DNA from: Petaurus breviceps papuanus
Taxonomy: Eukaryota > Chordata > Mammalia > Diprotodontia > Petauridae
Direction: 5' to 3'
Assembly: GCA_028583685.1 (NCBI GenBank)
Contig: JAMXIF010000015.1
Span: 61,708,075-61,772,074 of the forward strand
DNA length: 64,000 nucleotides
Within the stretch, counting starts at the first letter, position 1. Each line of letters starts with the position of its first letter. A model generated the notes under the pieces. The model saw only the letters and a list, made by a program, of their open reading frames with translations. It made no database searches and had not been told where the DNA came from. Made by a program: the position numbers and the translations under genes. This document shows positions 22,981-35,333 of this stretch, piece by piece.

Positions 22981-23039
22981 ATAAATATAAATGCTAGCTA
23001 TTATAATTATAAATCCATTCTGTCATCAAGTCTTCCTTT

Positions 23040-23885
23040 GAAATATCTCTTAGATTCCCATTTTCCTTCCCTACCCATTGCCACTATCATACCTTAGATA
23101 GTCATTGCTTTACTCTTACTATTGCAAGGGCTTCCTGGTTATTCTAGCTGCTTCTGGGTTCTACTTCTCTAATAAAAAAGCAACATATATTGAAAGAGCA
23201 TTGTTCTTGGGGTCAGTATGTTTGGTTATAACATTAACATGGCTAATCACCTCTCTGAGGCCCAGTTCTTTCATCTATTAAAAAAGAGAATGAAGATGCT
23301 TACACCACCTACTATTTCACCAAATGATCGTGAGGAAATATTTTGTAAACCTTAAAGGGCTGCATAAATGTAAGTTATTATATCCATCCCTCTTGCTATT
23401 ACCAGAACAACTTACATAAAATAATGCAGTCGGCATGTCACCTCCTTGCTTAACATTCTATGATTCATTCCCTCCCCCACGAAATCTAAACTCCTCTGCA
23501 TGTCTTTTAATGTCCTCTACAATCATACCTACCTACTTTATTTTTCTCTGTTCTCCAACACTTATTCTTTGCTGTGGTTGGACCATTCCACTCAGCCTCT
23601 GCAGTCTTTTTCCATCTACCTCTTCCTAGCAGCTAAAATGCCCTCTTCCTTCCCCTCCAAATTTCCAAATCTAGCTTATCCTTCAAGGCTCAACTTCAGT
23701 TCCAATTTTCTCCATGAAGTCTTTTCCGAACAATACCTTTTCTGAGGTAGTTCCTCACAATTCAGTGATTTATTCTTCACTGATTTATTTCCCAAATATT
23801 TTACCAAGTTCCCTGAGGTCAGGAACTTTGACTGTATCCCCAGGGATATAAAGTTATACTCAATAAATACTTATTTTTCAAAAGC
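23040..23885 (+). repeat. L2 LINE 3' region, split by a MIR
   Basis: Follows the L2 3' order: CATGTCACCTCCTTGC-like text, TCCATGAAGTCTTTTCCGAA, and a CCCTGAGGTCAGGAACTTTG ... CAATAAATACTT end. A MIR-like SINE (about 23185-23390, +) interrupts it. Confidence 0.75.
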
Positions 23886-24374
23886 ACAGGTTTTAACTAT
23901 TTGTTTTTTCTTCTGCTGCCCTTTTTCTGTTAAAAGTTTAGTGGCAACAATGTCAAATCTTGGAGGAGACTATAAATATTGTACCTTGAGAGCAAGAGTT
24001 GGCACTGTTCTCATTTTACATACACATACTGATAAGACCCACATCAGTATGTGTATAAGCTTTTTAAAACTTGATTTTTATATATCTTACCTGTCCCTCC
24101 TTTTCCCCTTCAAAAGAAAACATAAACACCTCAATGATGGGAGTTTTCTCTTATTTTATCTTTATATCCAATAATGCCTTGTCTTGTGTCGTATACATAC
24201 GTGTTTGTTGAAATGGATTAAAATACTCTCTAAGCTGCCTCAGATCCTGAAATGTGTTTGAAATAAAGGCCTGGATTATTGAAACAAGCAGATTTTCATG
24301 AACATATCTAAAATTATCCTTAAAAAATCCTAAAGGGATTACTGCCTAGAGGTTCATTTGGTTGTATTTTATTT

Positions 24375-24485
24375 CTATTATTGTGTTGTTTCAGTCTTGT
24401 CCGACTCTCTTTGACCCCATTTGATTTGGACTCATGTCTTCCTGACTCCAACTTGGGCACACAAACCACTGTGCCACCTATGTAC
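24375..24485 (-). mobile_element. RTE-tailed tRNA SINE, internally deleted
   Basis: TCAGTCTTGTCCGACTCT is the RTE-like tail in reverse and GTGCCACCTATG the tRNA-like head; the middle is missing. Confidence 0.6.
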
Positions 24486-25009
24486 TCTATTTCACTTCTG
24501 ACAGGCCAATATATCAGGATCATCTGTACAACATTGAAAGTACTGAGCATCGAGAATTTTTAAAATTAAAAGATCTTTTATTTCCTAATTTTTAATATTA
24601 CATCCAGGGAATCATACTTTATTTATAGAAATGAGAACCCCCAATTCTTTTAAAAACAAACTCACAGTTACCTCTTTATTTTCCCATTTAGGCTGTAATT
24701 CAGCTGAGAGGTGTCCTAGGATATAGAGGATCACCCTTGAAGTTAAGAAAACCTGGGTTGGTATCTGTTACAAACTAGCCCTGTGCCTCAAACTACTGTC
24801 TCAGTTCTTGACAACTTGTTCCTCATCATCAGTAGAGGAAGTTTTCACACTGGGAGTACCCAAGCAAATGTAATCACTTGTCCAAACATTGACACACACA
24901 CACAATTTAAAATGAGCAAAAACTAAAATTTAAAAAAGGAAACAGCACGAGAAACTGGCTTTTAAGATCCTCCTTTTGATCTCTGATTTGGATTTAAATC
25001 AATGTATAT

Positions 25010-25272
25010 CCTAGTAGATGGAAACTAGATGACTAGAGTGCTGGATCTGGAGTCAGGAAGACTCATTTTCCTGAGTTCAAGTCTGGCCTCAGATACTTGC
25101 TAGATGTGTGACCCTAGACAAGTCACTTCACCCTGTTTGCCTCAGTTTCCTCATCTATAAAATGATCTAGAGAAGTAAATGGAAAACCACTCCAGTATCT
25201 TTGCCAAGAAAATTCTATATGTGGTCATAAAGAGTCGGACGTGACTAAAAAATGACTGAACAACAACAGAGC
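25010..25272 (+). mobile_element. RTE-tailed tRNA/CORE SINE, near full length
   Basis: tRNA-like head (GGAGTCAGGAAGACTCA), CORE-like GTGTGACCCTAGACAAGTCA, then AAGAGTCGGACGTGACTAA and a CAACAACA end that matches the tail of the RTE at 1546-1616. Confidence 0.8.
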
Positions 25273-25575
25273 GACTCAATGACAATAAAAATATTATAGT
25301 AAATCTCAGTCAAGCATCAGTTGTAATTTTTATGCTAAACAACACATTTGGATTTTTGTCAGTATTTTGGTTATATGATTGTTTGGGCCCATTCTTCCCA
25401 TGAACTTTAACTCATCAGTTTGTGGCTCTCTCACAAAAATCCATTCACAAGACAATAATTGATAATATGTTAGAGATACGGCCTCTCATAGACATTGAAG
25501 CAGTTACTTCTTTTGTTTCTAGGGCAAATGATTGTGTTTTAAGTTTTTATAGCCCTATCCATCAATGTATTCTTT

Positions 25576-25730
25576 CTTTTTTTTAAGCAATTGGGGTTAA
25601 GTAACTTGCTCAAGGTTACATGGCCAGTTATTTCTGGGTGTGGTGCTAAGTATCAGAGCCTGGATTTGATCCCAGGTCATCCCAACTCTGGGGCCAGTGC
25701 TCTTACTCACTGTGCCACCTGGCCACCCCT
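25576..25730 (-). mobile_element. tRNA-derived SINE monomer, type B
   Basis: Flanked by a 16-bp perfect duplication CATCAATGTATTCTTT (25560-25575 and 25731-25746). Confidence 0.9.
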
Positions 25731-26029
25731 CATCAATGTATTCTTTAAGTGAGGTTTTAGCAGTCCAAAAACACTTACCATGAAACTCCAATAATCTCAA
25801 ACCTTTTATCAAACAACCTCTTTTCCTGATGCCTATTTAAATCACTCCAGTGCACCTAATTGAAAAGCATTTGAGACACAGTGATAACCTCTCTTTTGTT
25901 ACCTCCTGCCCCACTGGGTGAGATTTCTTAGCTCTCTGACACATTAGCTAATGTAAAATAAAGGAGGCTAGTAAATGACAATCAGCAATGGCAGTCTACC
26001 TCTCTTGGTCATTATAAGCCATGTTTAGG

Positions 26030-26135
26030 TGCTGTATTATCATAGTCATGTGCTGAGCTAGCACTTATCACAGTGCCTAACCCAAAGTAGGCACTTAATA
26101 AATGTTTATTGGATTAGATTACCCATGTCAACACA
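26030..26135 (+). repeat. L2 LINE terminus
   Basis: ACAGTGCCTAACCCAAAGTA followed by CACTTAATAAATGTTTATTG. Confidence 0.65.
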
Positions 26136-26384
26136 TACAAAATTAAATAGGAGATGGAGGCATTTGTTTGAAAATTTCTGCAAATACCATTTTGGACAGA
26201 AATAGCCTGTTAAATATGGTAAGAGAAATTTCTGAAAGTATTACTGATCCAGGTAAATCTTTTGCTTATCTACATTTTTTTCTGAATACACAATGCCTTT
26301 GACATGCCATAAGGTTGCCTTACTTGGAAAGATTTTGTTTTTTCCTTTATTTATAGAAACAATGACACATTGTTCATTAACTGC

Positions 26385-26810
26385 CTTGTGTTGTGGTATA
26401 GTAAAAAGAGTACTGGACTTTGGGTTAGAAAACCTACCACTTATTAATTAGGTAATCCTGGTGAATTCATGTAGCCTCTTTTTATCTCAGTTTCTTCATC
26501 TACAAATAGAGATAATAATAACTGCCTTAAGCATTTTTTATTTTACCTCATTATTGTTAGGTGGTTCAGATGAGATGGCTCATGGGAAAGAGCTTTAGGC
26601 TTCAGAATGTAGAAAAATGAAACCTCCACTGGAGTCAGACTAGGTGGGTTCAGATTCTAGCTACATCATTTACCAATTGTGTGAGCTTAGACAAATCCCT
26701 TAAATTCTCTGATTCTCATTTTTTTATCTATAAAATCAGCTGGAATGGATAAATTACCTCAGTTTTCCCTTTCAGCTCCAAGTCTATGATGCAATGATTT
26801 ATAGTGTGTA
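26385..26810 (+). repeat. Two MIR-type SINE remnants
   Basis: 26385-26540 and 26600-26810 each follow the MIR order ending with a CAGTTTC/TCATCTA and a CAAGTCTATGAT-type terminus. Confidence 0.6.
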
Positions 26811-26882
26811 ATCCTTGTAGAGTTTTTATTTTTTAATCAAGAAGAATTAGGCATAATGGAAATATGGTAGAGGTTTCATTTC

Positions 26883-27042
26883 TTTTTTTTTTTTAAGCAA
26901 TTGGGGTTAAGTAACTTGCTCAACGTTACACGGCCAGTTATTTCTGGTTGTGGTGCTAAGTATCAGAGCCCAGATTCGATCCCAGGTCATCCCAACTCTG
27001 GGGCCGGTGCTCTTACTCACTCAGCCACCTGGCCGCCCCCTA
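26883..27042 (-). mobile_element. tRNA-derived SINE monomer, type B
   Basis: Flanked by the 15-bp duplication TAGAGGTTTCATTTC (26868-26882 and 27043-27057). Confidence 0.9.
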
Positions 27043-27057
27043 TAGAGGTTTCATTTC

Positions 27058-27680
27058 ATAAATGAAACAGTTACTATGAGGAAAAAAATTATTGAGTAAT
27101 CTCAGTTGTCTTAATTTGGAATTCATTTAAAGTATCCAAGCTTTTTTTTTTGTATTGTTGAATACAACAATATAAAACCCTGTTTATTTATCACTGCTGA
27201 AGTAGTCAATCTAAATGGGTATGGTTCAATTAAATCATTTTTAAAAACTTGTCATTTTCATCACAACTGGATTTTTTTTTCATTTTCTTATTCAAGTTGT
27301 TCTATGCTAAATATTTCAATCTTCAGCACAAGAATATTGGTGGCATTTCTGTTTATTCATAAAAAAGGATCTTTTTCCTTTCTAATACATGTTTTTGGAT
27401 GTTACTATAACAATTGCCATTTAATAAATATGAATTCATATAATGCTGTTCTCTATGCCCCCATAGCAACCCATACTAACACTGCCAGATTCACATGGGC
27501 ACAAAAAGTATCTTTAATGAAAAATATTGTGTATTAAACATATTCAGTAATCCCTATAATGTTTCATAGTTAAGTTTTTTAATCAAGCTTTTTGTAAAAG
27601 TGTTCCTATACAGCAGTAGTATTTGAATAGTATTATAATGTCAAATATTTTCTTTTTTTAACAAAACTCTATCATTCTTT
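27058..27680. other. Intron 2, nothing recognised
   Basis: AT-rich DNA. The 77-codon frame at 27304-27537 has no recognisable family. Confidence 0.45.
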
Positions 27681-27682
27681 TC

Positions 27683-27860
27683 TTTTTTTACATTTAATCA
27701 TATTTTTTTCTCAATTACATGTAAATAAAAATTTTTAACATTCAATTTTTAAAATTTTGAGTTCCCTTCCTCTCCTTCCTCTTCCTTGATATTGTGTTGC
27801 TGAGAAATAGCTAAGTCATACACAATGTCAGATGTTTTCAACAAAATGTAATGTTTTCCA
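27683..27860 (-). mobile_element. L1 3' end, short
   Basis: Reverse of the L1 3'UTR: GTTGCTGAGAAATAGCTAAG, the GGAAGAGGAAGGAGAGGAA purine tract and ACATGTAATTG. Confidence 0.65.
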
Positions 27861-28429
27861 AAATGATGAGTTTTTTTTTTCTTTTCCTTTTTTGACTGTG
27901 TCTAAATTTATGAGAGTTTTAAGATGATAGAACCTTGTTCAACTTTAATTGGTAATCCGTTATGAAGTATTTTGTTCAGCTTTGCCATATTCTGGTCATA
28001 GTCACAAGTTATCTATAGTTCTTTGAAAGTACTTGCGTAATACTTTTTCTGTCCTATGGGATTTTAGGTCTGTTCCCTGAACTGACTCAATCATTAGCAT
28101 TGTTCAGACCTTATCAGCCCAAGAACCAACAACAGCAAGTGTTCTGCCTTAAGAAAGGTAAAACAAAACAAAATGAGAACTTAAGAACAATGGAAATACA
28201 AAGGATCACCAATGTATCATGATGAAAAACATGACAAATTGTATTGCAAATATGGCTAAAAATCTAATACAATTAAGGCAGAAGGGATAAATACAAGCAC
28301 TGTTTTGAAACCAGTCAGTCATTTTGTAAACACCTAATTTGTTAGGTCACTTCCCCCTTGTTGTTTGAAAACATATACACAGAATATCACCATGCATTGT
28401 TTTCCTGTTACAACACTGAAGCAACAGAC

Positions 28430-28620
28430 TTATGTTTTTAATAACATTGGGGTAGTTCACTTACATAAAGTACTTTAGAATTTAGAAGGCAGTTTCCTTA
28501 CAGCAACCTTCTGAGATGGTTTATGTAAGTATTATTATACCCATTTTACAAATAACAAGACTAAGGTTGAGAAAAGTACATTCTCAAATGCCAATTTCAA
28601 TATGAAACCTTCCCCAGGTC
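28430..28620 (-). repeat. MIR-type SINE
   Basis: CCCATTTTACAAATAACAAG preceded by CAACCTTCTGAGATGG in reverse MIR order. Confidence 0.55.
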
Positions 28621-28624
28621 TGCT

Positions 28625-30720
28625 GATAGGCTCTTGCCTTTGAAATTACCTTTTATTTACACTGTAGTTGTATGTACACCTTGTTCAAATGCTCTCTCCT
28701 ATATTAGGATGCAAGCTTCTTAAGAACAGAGATCCTCAACTACAAAAAACTTTTCACACAAATAAAGTCAGATCTAACTAATTGGAAAAATATCAATTGC
28801 TCATGGCTGGGTAGAGTTAATATAATAAAAATGATAATTTTACCTAAATTAAATTATATATTTGGTGCCATACCAATCAATTTACCAAAAAACTACTTTA
28901 TAGAGCTAGAAAAAGTAGTAACAAAATTCATTTGGAAAGAACAAAAGGTCCAGAATATCAAGGGAATTAATGAAAAGAAATGCTAGAGATAGTGGACTAG
29001 CTATACCAGATTTTAATCTGTATTATAAAGCAGCAGTCATCAAAACTACTTGGTACTGGCTGAGGAATAGAGGAGTGAATCAATGGAATAGATTGGGTAT
29101 GCGAGACTCATCAGTCAATGACTATAGTAATGTACTGTTTGATAAACCCAAAGATCCCAGCTTTTGGGATAAGAACTCACTATTTGACAAAAACTCTTGG
29201 GAAAACTGGAATGGCAGAAACTGGGCATAGACCACTATCTAACACCATATATCAAAATCAAGTCTAAATGGGTGCATGATCCAGGTGCTGATACTGTAAG
29301 CAATCTGGAAAAGCAAGGAATAGTTTACTTGTCAGATTTGCAGAGAGGAGAAGACTTTATGACCAAACAAGAATTAGAGAGCATTATAAAATGCAAAATG
29401 GATAATTCTGATTACATTAAATTGAAAAGCTTTTGTACAAACAAAGCCAATGTAACCAGAATTAGAAGGGAAGTGGAAAATTGGAAATAATTTTTACAAC
29501 CCATATCTCTGATAAAGGACTCATTTCTAAAATATACAGAGAATTGAGTCAAATCTATAAGAATACAAGTCATTTCCCAATTGATAAATGGTCAAAGGAT
29601 ATTAACAGGCAGTTTTCAGAGGAAGAAATTAAAGATATCTATAAGCATATGAAAAAATGCTCCAAATGACTATTGATTAGAGAAATGCAAATCAAAACAA
29701 CTCTGAGGTACCACATCTCACCAGTCAGATTGGCTAAGATGACAAAACAGGAAAATGACAAATGTTGGAGAGGGTGTGGACAGATTGGAACACTAATGCA
29801 TTGCTGGTGGAGTTGTGAACTTATCCAACCATCCTGGAGAGCAATCTGGAATTGTGCCCAAAAGGCTATAAATAATTTCATACCCTTTGACCCAGCAATA
29901 CCACTTCTAGGGTTATATCCCAAAGAGATCATAGAAGTGGGAGGAAGACCCATATATACAAAAATATTTATAGCAGCTCTTTTTGTGGTAGCAAAGAATT
30001 GGAAATTAAGATGGTGCCCATCAATTGGGGAATGGCTGAACGAGTTATGGTATATGCATGTAATGGAATACTATTGTGCTATAAGAAACAAGGAGCAGAT
30101 GGACTTCATGTTTACCTGGAAAGGCTTATACGAACTGATGCTGAGTAAGAAGAGTAGAACCAAGAGAAATTTGTACACAATTACAGACACAATGTATTTG
30201 TGATGACCAACTTTGATAGGCTAGATTCTTCTCAGCAATGCAGGGTTATAAGTCAACCCCAAAAGACTCATAATGAAGAGAGATGTCTATATCCAGAGAA
30301 AGAACTGAGTTTGAATCCAGATTGAAGCAAACTACCTGCTCTTTTTCTTTTTCCTGTTTGGTTTTGTTTCATCTTTCCCATTGTTCATTCCATCTGATAC
30401 AATCCTTTATAACCTGACTAATGTCTAATGTGAAAGTATTTGCAGATACTATATTTAATTGTATGCCGCCATGGGCGGGGGGGAGGGAAAAAAGTTTGAA
30501 ACTCAAGGAATTGTGGTAACGAATCTTGTAAACTAAAAGTAAACAAATTAATAAAGACCAAAAAAAAAAAAGAATTATCATCAACCCGGGGGGGGGGAGA
30601 ACAGAGACCCTGTTTTCTTTTTTTTCCCTTTTTTTTAATCCCCAGCTCTCAGTATAGTTTCTGATTCATAGTGCTTAATAAATGCTTATTGTCTGACTGA
30701 CTGAAGGTAGTTGGGGCAGT
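28625..30720 (+). repeat. L2 LINE 3' end, split by an L1
   Basis: Outer pieces 28625-28736 and 30598-30720 join to a typical L2 terminus (GGATGCAAGCTTCTTAAGAA ... CATAGTGCTTAATAAATGC). Confidence 0.7.
28737..30597 (+). mobile_element. L1, 5'-truncated, ORF2 C-terminal half and 3'UTR
   Basis: Encodes in order AIPDFNLYYKAAVIKTTWYW, then EREMQIKTTLRYHISPVRLA-type text, GTLMHCWWSCELIQPSWRAI (the Cys/His-rich C-terminal region) and FIAALFVVAKNW ... EWLNELWYMHVMEYYCAIRN. These match the end of mammalian L1 ORF2. The frame is split into four open pieces by a few shifts and stops. The 3'UTR has a G-rich purine tract (30474-30488), an AATAAA and a poly(A) at 30560-30571. Flanking duplication AGAACAGAGAYCCT (28723-28736 and 30598-30611). 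A 26-bp non-A stretch ending in a G run separates poly(A) from the duplication. Confidence 0.9.
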
Positions 30721-31034
30721 AAATAGAAGAACTGAGACTTTAACTTGGACCTTCTAATCCCAGTCCAGTGCTCTTTCCACTACACATTTCTGGATACAAT
30801 TTCAATCCCCATAAAGTTCTATTAGGTGGAATTCAATCCAAACAATTATTGTCTAATGAAATTGTCTTTGAATAGAAGCATAAATATTTTCCATAATAGA
30901 CTACATAGAAAACCCCAAAAGACACTAGTGCCAAGCAAACACACTCGCAATACAAAAGGCAAGTATAAGAATAAAAACTGAAGAGGAAAGGAAGTTATTG
31001 ATTTATAGATTGTGAACAAACTTTAAACTGATGA

Positions 31035-31175
31035 GGGCTATGATAAGTTATTATTCATTAAATTGTAAGCTCCTTGAGGACAGTGACTGTCCTTTGCCTC
31101 TTTTGTATTTCCAGACCTTAGCACAGCTCCTGGTACAGAGTAGGGGCTTAAGAAATATTTATTGAATTGAATCTA
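31035..31175 (+). repeat. L2 LINE terminus
   Basis: TTGTAAGCTCCTTGAGGACA through AGCACAGCTCCTGGTACAGA and an AATATTTATTGAATTGAATC end. Confidence 0.8.
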
Positions 31176-31289
31176 GAAGATGGACAAAATGACTGTTGAT
31201 TGGCACTTTTGTAACTCCCAAGAGCTTTTTTGGTTAGGATTATAATATTCTGGAGCATGTGCACTTAGGCTGCTTTCTGTGAGTGCTGA

Positions 31290-31480
31290 GGGTTATCGTG
31301 TATGGTAGAAAGAACAGTGGATCACAAATCAACCTGAGTCCTAGTGCTGGCTTTGCCACTCGTTAGCTGCATGCGCTTGAACTTTCTTCAGTGGGCTCCA
31401 TTTCCTTGTCCCCCTGAGAGGACACGACTGGAAGATAATCTCTGAAGTTCCAACTCTAAGATCCTAGGTCTCCATGTGGT
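31290..31480 (+). repeat. MIR/MIR3 SINE
   Basis: GTAGAAAGAACAGTGGATCA, GGCTTTGCCACTCGTTAGCT and CTGAAGTTCCAACTCTAAGA follow MIR3. Confidence 0.65.
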
Positions 31481-31794
31481 CTTGAATAATTTCCTGGAAA
31501 TAGGCCAATACTAGTTTCCCCAGTCCAACTGAGGCTGTACCAAATCAGGTCCAAGGAACAAGTCATGGTTCAGTTTGGAAAGCATAGATGGAAGTCTTGG
31601 TTCTAGACTTAATGAGCTGATCTGAAGGTTTCCCTATGAAGTGAGTTAGGTCTGCCTGCATATTTCCTTAGAGTTCTGACTTTTTCTAGAAAGAAAATTC
31701 ACTTGAATAAGTTTCTTGCTTCTGTAAATTTGTTGTGAAGGAATGCACAGTAAAAGAGCCTTGGCTGGAATCAATAGAACTGAGTTCTAAGCCT

Positions 31795-32046
31795 TTTATT
31801 GTTTGTTCAGTCACTTTTCACTCATGTCCAACTCTCTGTAATCCCATTTGAGGTTTTCCTCGCAAAGATACTGGTCATTTGCCATTTCATTCTCCAGCTT
31901 ATTTTACAGATGAGAAAAATGAGGCAAACAGGGCTAAGTCACTTGTCCGGGGCCACACAGCTAATAAGTGTCTGAGGCCAGATTTTAACTCAGGAAGAGC
32001 AGTGTTCTTGACTCCAGACCAGGCTACACGTAACTGCCCCTATTCT
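31795..32046 (-). mobile_element. RTE-tailed tRNA/CORE SINE
   Basis: TCATGTCCAACTCTCTGTAA, GCAAAGATACTGGTCATTTG, GAGGCAAACAGGGCTAAGTC and GTGTCTGAGGCCAGATTTTA are the reverse of the copy at 25010. Duplication GTTCTAAGCCT (31784-31794, 32047-32057). It sits within an older MIR3 (about 31740-32130). Confidence 0.85.
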
Positions 32047-32129
32047 GTTCTAAGCCTAGTTCTGTCATTAAATAACTGTTTCCTCAGGGAGCTTAATCTC
32101 TTTGGGCTTCAGCTCTTTTCTGTGTAACA

Positions 32130-32400
32130 TGAGTTGTCTTCCCTGGCTTCCTTCAAGTCCCATCTAACATCATAACTTCTGCAAGAAGCCTTTCCTAATT
32201 TCCCTTAATGCTAATGCCTTCCTCCTATTGATTATCTGTAGTTTTTCCTGTATATAGCTTATTGATACATAGTCATATGCATGTTGACTCCCCCACAGAT
32301 TTGGAGCTCCCTGAGGCAAAGTCTTGTCCTTCTTTGTATCTCCAGCACTTAGTACAGTGCCTGGTACATAGCTGATGCTTAATAAATGTTTACTGAATGG
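32130..32400 (+). repeat. L2 LINE 3' end
   Basis: CTGCAAGAAGCCTTTCCTAA ... TGGAGCTCCCTGAGGCAAAG ... AGTGCCTGGTACATAGCTGA ... TTAATAAATGTTTACTGAAT. Confidence 0.85.
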
Positions 32401-32477
32401 TTGAAGGGATGTGAAACTTTGATTATTTTTCCCCCAGATTTCATTTCTATGTGAAAAAAATGTTTGTTTTTTGTTTT

Positions 32478-32644
32478 TGTTTTTGTTTTTTTTGTTAAAG
32501 CAATCTGGGTTAAGTAACTTGCTCAAGGTTACACGGCCAGTTATTTCTGGGTGTGGTGCTAAGTATCTGAGCCCGGATTTGATCCTCAGGTCATCCCGAC
32601 ACTGGAGCCAGTGCTCTTACTCGCTGAGCCACCTGGCCACCCCT
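32478..32644 (-). mobile_element. tRNA-derived SINE monomer, type B
   Basis: Reverse of GGGGTGGCCAGGTGGCTCAG ... ACACCCAGAAATAACTGGCC; A tail lies in a T/G-rich tract so the duplication is unclear. Confidence 0.85.
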
Positions 32645-33238
32645 TGTTTCTTAGTTTTAAGGGATTTTTTTCTCAATGAAACTGTGGACCCAGTTGTAAC
32701 TTCTCAGCAAATCACTATCTATATGACATCAAAATCAGGGCAGAGGAGAAATTGGAGCAATGTCAAAGGTGAAAGTGCTTCCTCAGTATAGTTTACCCTC
32801 TGCCCAGAGTCAAGATTACTCACATCTGTCTCCTCTGCATTCTGGGAAGAGATAATGATGGGTGTTTATGTCCTTAAGTTTGTTTTCTTTACTCATGACC
32901 ATCCAGTATCAACTCTAAGGCTAGCTTTCTACCTAGTATGTCACATTACCTCTTTGGAGGCAATCCTAATATGTGGTCATCAGGATTGAATACTGTATCT
33001 CAGATGTACTCTGAGGAAGGAAGAATGAAGGTAAACCTTTCTGTTATGAAAGAATACAGATTGGGAGGCTCATCAGACATTATTGAAAAGACCTAAGAGA
33101 ATCATCAGGTTTGCAAATGCTATTTGGTGACTTAAAGCATAGTCCAACTAAATGTGATACCAAAGGAGCATTTATTTAAAAGCTATTTCCCCCCCGCTTA
33201 TATCTCTAAATTTATGTATTAAAAGATACTCCACAGAA

Positions 33239-33448
33239 CAGTGATTTCCAGCTTGGGGACTATGGTTCCCTGTAAGGTTAAAAGGCTATTGCAAAGGCTT
33301 CATGCATCCATATGTGCTTCAAGCCCTGTCATTATCATTATCTTTTGTCAGTCAATGTATATTAGAGGAATAACTATCATCAAACCTGAGAAGATTTTTT
33401 TTATATTCATTTAGAGATCCAAAAACTCAGAAAGTATGGGAACCACTG
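33239..33448. mobile_element. hAT (Charlie/MER5-like) non-autonomous DNA transposon
   Basis: Terminal inverted repeats: it starts CAGTGATTTCCAGCTTGGGG and ends ATGGGAACCACTG, i.e. CAGTGGTTCCCAT in reverse. At 210 bp it fits MER5-type elements. The 8-bp duplications (CCACAGAA / GTGTAGAC) have diverged, so it is old. Confidence 0.7.
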
Positions 33449-35020
33449 GTGTAGACCCATCTTGGAAAATCTCAGAATCATTTTACTGTTCTAAGTGCTG
33501 GATGCAATTTCTAAAATTTTAAAAGAAAAATTGCCTTGTGGTTTTAATTTTGACAGTGGTGGTCACATAATGGAAAGACAGGGAGGGGATTGTAGTCAAA
33601 CTTATTTTTACTAGGGTTTACAAGGTACAGAGAAGCTAAGTGAAGACATACACATATGTATGTATATGTTTATATATGGCACATTTTTTAATTTAATCTA
33701 CATTATTGACATTTTCTTCTCTCTAAACAATTAACAAGATTATACATCAAACCCTGTTTGTAGATTTTTCCAGTTTCCAAGGTGTAAATAGTCACATTGA
33801 AAATTTAAACAATTGGCTCTCCATTCAGAACTGTCTCCAGGACCTACCTGATCCACACACAATATAATTTGTCCGAAAGTTCTGCCTCATCTCAGTACTT
33901 CTCCTTGTGATGATGCCAAAACCAATTTTGTCCTATTTCATATTAAATTTTTCTTTCCATCTTTTGGATATGGCCAATGAATTGATCAAAAAATTATTTT
34001 TGTTCTTGTTCTTTGACTCCATGTTTTTATTTACAATGTTTTGGTTTTTCTTTTTCTTTTCAATTTGAAGAGAGTTGGTGGAAAGAAGAGAAAATTGTTC
34101 ATTGATAATTGAAATCAAATCAATTTTTAGTAAACACAGGAGCAGACTCCATCTCTAATTTGGAGAGCAATGTAATATTTATTTTAAAAACTAACAAAGG
34201 ACACAGAAATGTTCAGGTGGATAGTTATGTCTATAAACTCTGTTGAAACATAAACTAATTGAATGAAGACATTTCAGTTGGAGGCTGAGATACTATTGTT
34301 CAGGTACTTAGCTTTACAATGATCTGATTTGCCATGAGGCTAGAGCTTGGGAGAGCAACATAAATGGATAGTTCTCATACCTATGGGATTACTTGAAGTA
34401 TAGATATTCTGTGTTGCTTGTTAAAAGCCAGTTATTTTAGGTTGCAGAAGTTTATGTTTTAAGTTTATGTTGTGAAAGTTTTAGTGCCTAACTTAAAATG
34501 CATGCTAGAGCAAAAGGGAGGACAAATTCTTTTTGTGTGAATAAAGATAGCTGGGGATACCTGTAACTAGAACCTTTTTTTTCCTCAGAAAAAGGTTTTT
34601 AATCTTCTGAAATACTTGAGTGTACATACTTGCTGCAAATGTTTTAGTATATGTGGGACCTTTCTGTCTTACAATTTCTCCTCTGGTTATGATCTTCTGA
34701 CACCAAGTCCAGAGTTCTTGTAGATCATGTAATATATAAAGCCCAACACTTGCCAAGTGCACATGGGAAGGAATATACAAGAAGGGTAAAGTTCAGTGAG
34801 AGAACATTTTCTCTGTCCTGTTCCAATGCATAGTTCTACCTGTGTTTCCCCATTCGATGTCCAGTCCTTATAGTAGGATGAATGGTCAACTTCACAGCTA
34901 TTGAGGACCCAAGTACCAGGTCTCTCACTATGCAGCCTCTTGCATCCTTGACTGGCCCAGAGGAAAAAAAGTTAGGCTTCATCTCCTTCCCTTCTGATGG
35001 AGAATTAATCTAAAATAAAC
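33449..35020. other. Intron 2, nothing firmly recognised
   Basis: About 1.5 kb of AT-rich DNA without a confident family. A block at 34315-34355 (GATCTGATTTGCCATGAGGC and flanks) recurs at 35473-35514. Confidence 0.45.
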
Positions 35021-35037
35021 ATCAAAGCTAAACCTTA

Positions 35038-35333
35038 GGGGCAGCCAGGTAGCACAGTGAGTAAGAGCACCGGTTCCAGAGTTGGGATGACCTGGGATCG
35101 AATCCAGGTTCAGACACTTAGCACCCACCCAGAAACACCTGGCCGTGTAACCTAGAGCAAGTTACTTAACCCCAATTGCTTAGGGGTAGCCAGGTGGTGC
35201 AGTGAGTAAGAGCACCAGCCCCAGAATCGGGATGACCTGGATCAAATCCGGGCTCAGATACTCGGCACCACACCCAGAAATAACTGGCCATGTAACCTTG
35301 AGCAAGTTACTTAACCGCAATTGCTTAAAAAAA
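35038..35333 (+). mobile_element. Dimeric tRNA-derived SINE (A-B)
   Basis: Two monomers in tandem: left type A 35038-35182 (ACTTAGCACCCACCCAGAAA), right type B 35183-35333 (ACTCGGCACCACACCCAGAA). The left has no A tail and joins the right as ATTGCTTA|GGGG. One 14-bp duplication, CAAAGCTAAACCTT (35023-35036, 35334-35347), surrounds the pair, so it inserted as one unit. Confidence 0.9.
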
